Origin: JARKQH01 sp964631605
GTDB lineage: Bacteria > Verrucomicrobiota > Verrucomicrobiia > Limisphaerales > UBA8199
DNA: 28,213 bases
NCBI GenBank assembly: GCA_964631605.1
Contig: CAZVYG010000070.1
Coordinates: 1-28,213 of the forward strand
Direction of reading: 5' to 3'
The position numbers and the translations under genes are program-made. The notes below the pieces were generated by a model. The model was given only the letters and a program-made list of their open reading frames with translations, did no database searches and was not told the origin of the DNA. Below, piece by piece: positions 23,043 to 28,213 of this stretch. How positions within the stretch are numbered: the stretch's first letter is position 1; each line of letters opens with the position of its first letter.

Positions 23043-24890
23043 ATGGATCGTAAATCTATTCTCATCCTGGTGGTTTGTTTTGTCCTGCTGATGCTTTGGT
23101 ATCCGCTGGTCAACAAAATCTTTCCGCCAATCGTGCTGCCCCCGGGGACGACCAACGCGCCCACCGCCCGGGTCACCGTCACCAATGGTTCCACCTCCGC
23201 CCCGGCCATCCCCGCCCCGCCCGGTCTCTCCGCGGCGCCGCTCTCCCCGACCGCGTTCCCGGCTGAGGCGGATGCCCCGGAGGAACTCCTCGAGCTGACC
23301 AATAACATTGCCCGCTACATCTTTACCTCGCGCGGAGGAGGGCTCAAACAGGTTCAATTGCTCGAGTACCCGGAAACCGTGCCCACCCGGCGACAAAAGC
23401 GGCAAGGGCCGCAGGATGTGGCCACGCTCAACACGCCGGCGCCCGCCCCCACGCTCGCGCTGATGGACGGCCCCGCCTGGCAGGGCGACGGGCGGTTCGA
23501 GTTGACCCGCCTCGAAAATGGGGTGCAGGCGCGCAAACTCCTCACCAACGGCCTCGAGATTCTCAAAACCTTCCATTTGAGCACCAACTACCTTTTGGAA
23601 GCCAGGGTGCGGATCGAGAACCGCGGAACCGAGGCGCTGGCCCTGCCGGCACAAGAGTGGGTGGTGGGCACCGCCACCCCCATGAACGCGCAGGACGACG
23701 GCTCGGCCGTCGGCGTCATGTGGTTCAACGGTTCCAGCGAAACCGACATCAGCGCTCCCTGGTTCGCCAACAAAACCCTCGGCTGTTTTCCCGGCACGCC
23801 GCGCGCGCTTTATCAGGCGGGCCAGAGCAACGTCGTGTGGGTGGCGGTGCATAACCAGTTTTTCACGCTGGCGGCCATGCCCCAGCATCCCGCCCTCGAG
23901 ATCATCGCTCGAAAGCTCGAACTGCCCCACCCCTCGGGTGAAGACGCCCTCAACCTCCCCGCCAACCGGCCCGCGCCGCTGGGTTACCAGGCCACGATGG
24001 TTTATCCCGGCCTGACCCTGCCGCCCGGCGGCTCGATCGAGCGCGACATTCACCTCTTTGCCGGGCCGAAGGAGTATCGGACCTTGGCGCGCATCGCGGC
24101 CCGTTTTCATAATGACATTGACCGCGTGATGGGCTTTGGCGGGTTCTTTGGTTTCTTCTCCAAGGCGCTGCTGCTGAGCATGAACTGGCTCCACCATGCG
24201 CTGAGTCTTTCCTACGGCTGGGCCATCATTGTCATTACGATCATCATCAAGCTGCTGTTCTGGCCGCTCACCCAGGCCAGCACCCGCTCCATGAAGCGCA
24301 TGCAGGCCCTCCAACCCCAAATGAAGGCCATCCAGGAGAAATACAAGGAGGATCCCGCCCGCATGAACCGCAAGATGATGGAGTTCATGCGCGAAAACAA
24401 GGTCAGCCCCCTCGGCGGCTGCCTGCCCATGGTCCTGCAAATGCCGGTATTCATTGGCTTCTTTTACATGATCCGCAGCGCCATCGAGCTGCGCGGCGCG
24501 GCTTTCCTCTGGGTCGCCGATCTCAGCCGGCCCGACACCCTGTTTATGATTCCCGGCCTCGGCTTTATTCCCTTTATTGGCGTGCCCGGCGTCGGACTGC
24601 CCTTCAACCTCCTCCCTCTGATCATGGGGGCCACCATGTTCTGGCAGGCGCGCCTGACGCCGCCTTCGCCCGGCATGGACCCCATGCAGGCCAAACTCAT
24701 GCGCTACATGCCCCTGATGTTCATGGTCTTTCTCTACAATTTCTCCGCTGGCCTGACGCTTTACTGGACGGTCCAGAACCTGTTGACCATCGCCCAGACC
24801 AAGCTCACCAGCACGCAACCGGCGGTGGCTGCCCCCCAACAACCGGCCAAACCCGCCGCCCCTCAGCCCCCGCTGAAGAAGCGGAAATAG
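23043..24890 (+). CDS. yidC: Membrane protein insertase YidC
   Basis: This 615-residue inner-membrane insertase folds and inserts membrane proteins with or without SecYEG. An N-terminal anchor (residues 5-22, ILILVVCFVLLMLWYPL) precedes a Pro/Thr linker and the periplasmic P1 beta-sandwich domain (about 75-350). The conserved 60KD_IMP domain follows, with five helices from about 370 on: YGWAIIVITIIIKLLFWPL, a cytoplasmic coiled loop (KRMQALQPQMKAIQEKY), SPLGGCLPMVLQMPVFIGFF, and LMRYMPLMFMVFLYNFSAGL. The groove position that is Arg in E. coli is Lys here (IIIKLLFWPL), a substitution seen in several phyla. A basic, Pro-rich tail ends the protein. The length with a P1 domain indicates a Gram-negative type. 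Confidence 0.96.
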   Translation: MDRKSILILVVCFVLLMLWYPLVNKIFPPIVLPPGTTNAPTARVTVTNGSTSAPAIPAPPGLSAAPLSPTAFPAEADAPEELLELTNNIARYIFTSRGGGLKQVQLLEYPETVPTRRQKRQGPQDVATLNTPAPAPTLALMDGPAWQGDGRFELTRLENGVQARKLLTNGLEILKTFHLSTNYLLEARVRIENRGTEALALPAQEWVVGTATPMNAQDDGSAVGVMWFNGSSETDISAPWFANKTLGCFPGTPRALYQAGQSNVVWVAVHNQFFTLAAMPQHPALEIIARKLELPHPSGEDALNLPANRPAPLGYQATMVYPGLTLPPGGSIERDIHLFAGPKEYRTLARIAARFHNDIDRVMGFGGFFGFFSKALLLSMNWLHHALSLSYGWAIIVITIIIKLLFWPLTQASTRSMKRMQALQPQMKAIQEKYKEDPARMNRKMMEFMRENKVSPLGGCLPMVLQMPVFIGFFYMIRSAIELRGAAFLWVADLSRPDTLFMIPGLGFIPFIGVPGVGLPFNLLPLIMGATMFWQARLTPPSPGMDPMQAKLMRYMPLMFMVFLYNFSAGLTLYWTVQNLLTIAQTKLTSTQPAVAAPQQPAKPAAPQPPLKKRK

Positions 24891-24946
24891 ACTAGGCAAA
24901 AGGCCCCCTCTGGATTAATAGATACCCCATCACGCAACTGTACGAT

Positions 24947-25396
24947 ATGCCTGCCGAACCCAAACTGACTCTCGAAACCCTGTTGAACCTCCTGGGCTTC
25001 CAAGCCACCGTCGAGGAACACCGCATGGAGGATGGCATCCTGCTGGATGTGAAGACCGAGGACTCCGGCCGCTTGATCGGCCGCCAGGGCCAAACCCTTT
25101 CCGACCTCCAATACATCACCAATCGCCTGCTCTTCCAGCAGGACCCGACCGTCCCCAAAGTCATGGTGGATGTCAGCGGTTACCGCGCCCAGGCCCGCGA
25201 GGCCCTCGTCCGCAAGGCCAGGGAAGCCGCAGAAAAAGTCCGCCGCTGGGGTGACGTCGTCGAATTGGAACCCCTCAGCGCGTTCGATCGCCGCATCATT
25301 CACCAGGCCCTCAAGGACGATCCCACCATCGAAACGCGCAGCGTCGAAGTCGAAGGCACCGACAAGAAAGCCATTCTCCTCCGGCCCAGACACTGA
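24947..25396 (+). CDS. jag: Jag/KhpB-like RNA-binding protein (KH-R3H)
   Basis: This 149-residue cytoplasmic RNA-binding protein carries a KH domain (about 28-80) with the loop GRLIGRQGQTLSDLQYITN, and a C-terminal R3H domain with SAFDRRIIHQALKDDPTIET, whose RxxxH spacing is intact. It lacks the N-terminal Jag_N domain found in Firmicutes KhpB/EloR, so it is the short form common in other phyla. Its place 56 bases after yidC is the conserved location of jag. In relatives that have been studied, these proteins bind many transcripts and affect cell elongation or division. Confidence 0.92.
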   Translation: MPAEPKLTLETLLNLLGFQATVEEHRMEDGILLDVKTEDSGRLIGRQGQTLSDLQYITNRLLFQQDPTVPKVMVDVSGYRAQAREALVRKAREAAEKVRRWGDVVELEPLSAFDRRIIHQALKDDPTIETRSVEVEGTDKKAILLRPRH

Positions 25397-25569
25397 CCGG
25401 TGCGGCGGTTTCTGACCGGTCCTCCGCGTTCCCGGCCGCTCGCCAAGCGCAGGCCCCTGTCTCTAACTTGCCGCAGCCGTCACCGTCTCGCCAGGCCAGC
25501 CGCCGTTCCCTCCCCATCCGGCTGGCATCTCGGCTTTATTCCCTTCCCGCGCGGGATTATCCTTTGTCC

Positions 25570-26745
25570 GTGGCGCGGCTGGTTTTGAACAATGTCTCCA
25601 AGAGCTACGGCACCGGCGGCGGCAACCGCATCCCGGCGCTGAAGGGGATGAGTCTCCAACTGGCCGGCGGGGAGTTGCTCGCGGTGGTGGGTCCCTCCGG
25701 TTGCGGCAAAACCACCCTCCTGCGGCTGATTGCCGGACTCGAGGAACCCGACGGCGGCGAGATTTTCGTCGCGGACCAACCCGTCAACGGGGTGCCGCCA
25801 AAGCAGCGCGACGTGGCGATGGTGTTTCAAAGCCCAGCCTTGTACCCCGAACTAACCGTCTTTGAGAACCTGGCGCTGGGCCTTCGAATTCGAGGCGCGC
25901 CACCCGCCGAGACTCGCCGACGGGTCGGCGAAACCGCGGAGTGGCTTGGCCTGACAGATTGTCTCCAGCGCCGTCCCGCCTCCCTGTCGGGAGGACAGCA
26001 GCAGCGGGTCGCCCTCGGCCGGGCGCTGGCACGGCGCCCGCGTTTGATCCTCCTGGATGAGCCGCTGTCGCAACTGGACGCCCCCGCCCGCGAGCAACTG
26101 CGCGAGGACCTCGTGCGCCTGCAACGGCAACTCGGCGCCACAATGCTCTATGTAACCCATGACCAGGCCGAGGCGCTGGCCGTCGGACAACAAGTGGCAG
26201 TCCTCGAATCCGGCGCGTTGCAGCAGATCGGCCCGCCGCAGGTCATTTACCAGCGCCCAGCCAATCTCTTCGTGGCCGGCTTCATCGGATCCCCGCGGAT
26301 GAACCTGGTTCAGGGCCGTTGCACCCGCGCTTCCGACGGCATTCGATTCCAAAGTATATCCACCCGTCCGGGCCAGGCGGGCCTCAGTTTGCCTTTGAGA
26401 CAAACGACCGCCAACCATCTCGAAAGCTGGATTGGCAAGGAGGTCGTTCTCGGGTTCAGACCGGAGCACCTCAAAGAGAGCCGCCGGCCGAGGGCGGCAA
26501 GCGGGGCGGGGGAAGCAAAGGCCGGAACTCCAAACCTTGAACCAAACCCGGAATGGGCAGGGAGAGTCTCCCGCCTGGACCGCACCGGTCCCGACTGTTT
26601 TGGATGGCTCGAGTGCGACGGGGTGGTTCTTGTCGCGCGTCTCGCCGGGGATTGCGACTGGCACGAGGGCGAAAGGCGAACGGTTCAGTTCGAGCTGGAA
26701 AAGGCGCATTGGTTCGATCCGGCAACAGGAAAGGCGATTGAATGA
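25570..26745 (+). CDS. ABC transporter ATPase, MalK/UgpC (CUT1) type
   Basis: This protein of about 391 residues energises solute import. The GTG at 25570 (VARLVLNNVSKSYG) is preferred; a TTG two codons earlier is possible, and the longer frame to 25468 adds an Arg/Pro/Ser leader. Motifs: Walker A GPSGCGKTT (41-49), Q-loop MVFQSPALYP, signature LSGGQQQR (about 139-146), Walker B LILLDEP, D-loop SQLDA and H-loop YVTHDQAEA. The C-terminal part (about 235-391) is the TOBE regulatory region (LGFRPEHL) with a Gly/Ala/Glu-rich insert. No permease or binding protein is nearby, as expected of shared ATPases such as MsmK. Its stop overlaps the next ATG as ATGA. Confidence 0.9.
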   Translation: MARLVLNNVSKSYGTGGGNRIPALKGMSLQLAGGELLAVVGPSGCGKTTLLRLIAGLEEPDGGEIFVADQPVNGVPPKQRDVAMVFQSPALYPELTVFENLALGLRIRGAPPAETRRRVGETAEWLGLTDCLQRRPASLSGGQQQRVALGRALARRPRLILLDEPLSQLDAPAREQLREDLVRLQRQLGATMLYVTHDQAEALAVGQQVAVLESGALQQIGPPQVIYQRPANLFVAGFIGSPRMNLVQGRCTRASDGIRFQSISTRPGQAGLSLPLRQTTANHLESWIGKEVVLGFRPEHLKESRRPRAASGAGEAKAGTPNLEPNPEWAGRVSRLDRTGPDCFGWLECDGVVLVARLAGDCDWHEGERRTVQFELEKAHWFDPATGKAIE

Positions 26746-27692
26746 AAGTTTTGATTGTCGGTTGCGGCTACGTCGGCCTGCCGCTCGGCGCGGAATTGGC
26801 GCGCCGCGGCCACGCTGTCTTCGGGCTCCGGCGCACCGAGGATGCCTCCGGCGCCTTGGCGCAGGCCGGAATCCAGTTCCTGCGCGGGGACGTGACGGAC
26901 CGCACGCAATTGGCCGCCATCGCCCCCCACTTCGATTGGGTCGTCAACACCGTGGCGCCGTCGGGTGGCGGGCCGGAGGAATACCAGCGCACATATTTCG
27001 AGGGCACACGAGACCTGATCGAATGGCTGGCCCCCACCAAGCTGAGGAAGTTTGTGTACACCAGCAGCACCGGGGTCTATGGCCAGGACGATGGTTCGCT
27101 GGTGGACGAACGCAGTCCCGCCGAGCCGGAGGCCGCAACGGCAAAGGTCTTGGCGGCCGCCGAACGCCTCCTGTTGGCCGCCGCGCGGGAACGCAATTTC
27201 CCGGCCGTCGTGCTGCGGGTCGCGGGCATCTACGGGCCCGGGCGCGGTTTCTATCTCCGCCAAATGCTCGCCGGCCAGGCCCGCATCGAGGGGGACGGCG
27301 ACCGATTCGTCAACATGATTCACCGCGATGACCTGGTCGGCGCCATCCTCGCCGCGCTCGAGCGTGGTGTCCCCGGACAGGTTTACAACGTGTGCGACAA
27401 TGAACCCGCGACGGTGGCAGAGGTTTATGGCTGGCTGGCCAGGGAGTTGAACGTGCCGCCGCCGCCGCGCGTGCCCGGCGAAACCCGCGGACCGGGCCGG
27501 CGGGCGTCAACCAACAAACGCATCTCGAATCGCCGCCTGCGCGAAGAACTGGGATACCAACTCAAGTATCCGACCTTTCGGGAAGGTTACCGCGCCGAAC
27601 TCCAGGCGCGGGCTTTTGCCGAATCCAGCTGCCCGGCAACCGGCGGCAGGAATTCCCAAAGTCAGGACCCGCAAGCCCCGCCAACCCCCTAA
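26742..27692 (+). CDS. Atypical SDR / NAD(P)-dependent epimerase-like protein (YeeZ type)
   Basis: This 316-residue Rossmann-fold protein has GCGYVG at residues 7-12, a GDVTD motif, a VVNTVAPSGGG segment, KFVYTSSTGVYG and LRVAGIYGPGRGF, which mark the extended-SDR/epimerase group. Where classical members have YxxxK, the sequence reads PEAATAKVLAAAERLLL, with no Tyr. That places it with atypical SDRs such as E. coli YeeZ, whose catalytic role is unclear. The C-terminal 35 residues are a Ser/Gln/Pro-rich tail. It is translationally coupled to the ABC ATPase by a 4-base overlap. It converges on the pyrophosphatase gene. Confidence 0.85.
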   Translation: MKVLIVGCGYVGLPLGAELARRGHAVFGLRRTEDASGALAQAGIQFLRGDVTDRTQLAAIAPHFDWVVNTVAPSGGGPEEYQRTYFEGTRDLIEWLAPTKLRKFVYTSSTGVYGQDDGSLVDERSPAEPEAATAKVLAAAERLLLAAARERNFPAVVLRVAGIYGPGRGFYLRQMLAGQARIEGDGDRFVNMIHRDDLVGAILAALERGVPGQVYNVCDNEPATVAEVYGWLARELNVPPPPRVPGETRGPGRRASTNKRISNRRLREELGYQLKYPTFREGYRAELQARAFAESSCPATGGRNSQSQDPQAPPTP

Positions 27693-27734
27693 CGCCACCT
27701 TGGGGCAGCCCGGAACCGCAAGGGCTCCCCCGGA

Positions 27735-27769
27735 ACGAAAACGCCCGCCCGGACTGGCCGGGCGGGCGT
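27735..27769 (-). terminator. Rho-independent terminator of the pyrophosphatase gene
   Basis: A perfect 12-bp GC stem (27741-27752 with 27758-27769) closes a 5-base loop. On the minus strand it is followed by TTTCGTT. It starts 20 bases after the hppA-type stop codon. On the plus strand no T-run follows, so it serves the minus-strand gene. Confidence 0.75.
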
Positions 27770-27788
27770 GGCAAGAACCGTAACGATC

Positions 27789-28213
<425 letters not shown>

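Noticed and set aside
23031..24899. 622-codon open frame opposite yidC
   Set aside because: yidC is unmistakable on the plus strand; the antisense product is Gly/His/Arg-rich without domains.

Overview
The window looks like a chromosomal segment of a GC-rich Gram-negative bacterium, most likely a member of the Verrucomicrobiota (PVC superphylum). This is an inference from the gene repertoire: a Tat-exported Gfo/Idh/MocA oxidoreductase, a DUF3472 protein, a URO-D-like protein paired with an ACS-type MFS carrier, a membrane pyrophosphatase, a soluble Ser/Thr kinase, and generally weak Shine-Dalgarno sites. FadL, YidC and the exported proteins show a diderm envelope. A 10-N scaffold gap lies at 17461-17470, so linkage between the genes left and right of it rests on scaffolding.

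Layout. 1-3.5 kb: the C-terminal part of a PutP sodium/solute symporter (+), an N-terminally truncated L-rhamnose mutarotase overlapping a Gfo/Idh/MocA oxidoreductase (-), and a secreted DUF3472 protein (+). 3.5-9 kb: an exported LysM protein (-), a zinc-ribbon Ser/Thr kinase (+), a 592-residue helical protein of unknown function (-), an M16 peptidase (+) and a zincin-like protein (-). 9.1-11.7 kb: a URO-D-family protein translationally coupled to an MFS carrier. 11.7-15.9 kb: a tightly packed minus-strand operon of a PilZ-like/SAM methyltransferase, a membrane histidine kinase and a receiver-kinase hybrid. Its order and architecture match the phcB-phcS-phcR quorum-sensing operon of Ralstonia, which makes and senses 3-hydroxy fatty acid methyl esters. 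15.9-20.2 kb: a lower-GC stretch with a divergent fadL-type outer-membrane lipid channel, then, across the gap, an HxxxD (condensation-like) acyltransferase and a PaaK-like adenylate-forming enzyme.

20.2-25.4 kb: recJ (-), then the conserved run rpmH-rnpA-yidD-yidC-jag (+), covering ribosome and RNase P biogenesis and membrane protein insertion. 25.5-28.2 kb: an orphan MalK/UgpC-type ABC ATPase coupled to an atypical SDR (+), and the C-terminus of a membrane pyrophosphatase (-) ended by a strong hairpin terminator.

The most interesting part is 11.7-20.2 kb. A Phc-like signal synthesis and sensing operon sits beside a fatty-acid channel and, if the scaffold join is right, beside acyl-activating and acyl-transfer enzymes. 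A 12-base sequence, palindromic in one copy, occurs in both intergenic control regions of this stretch.
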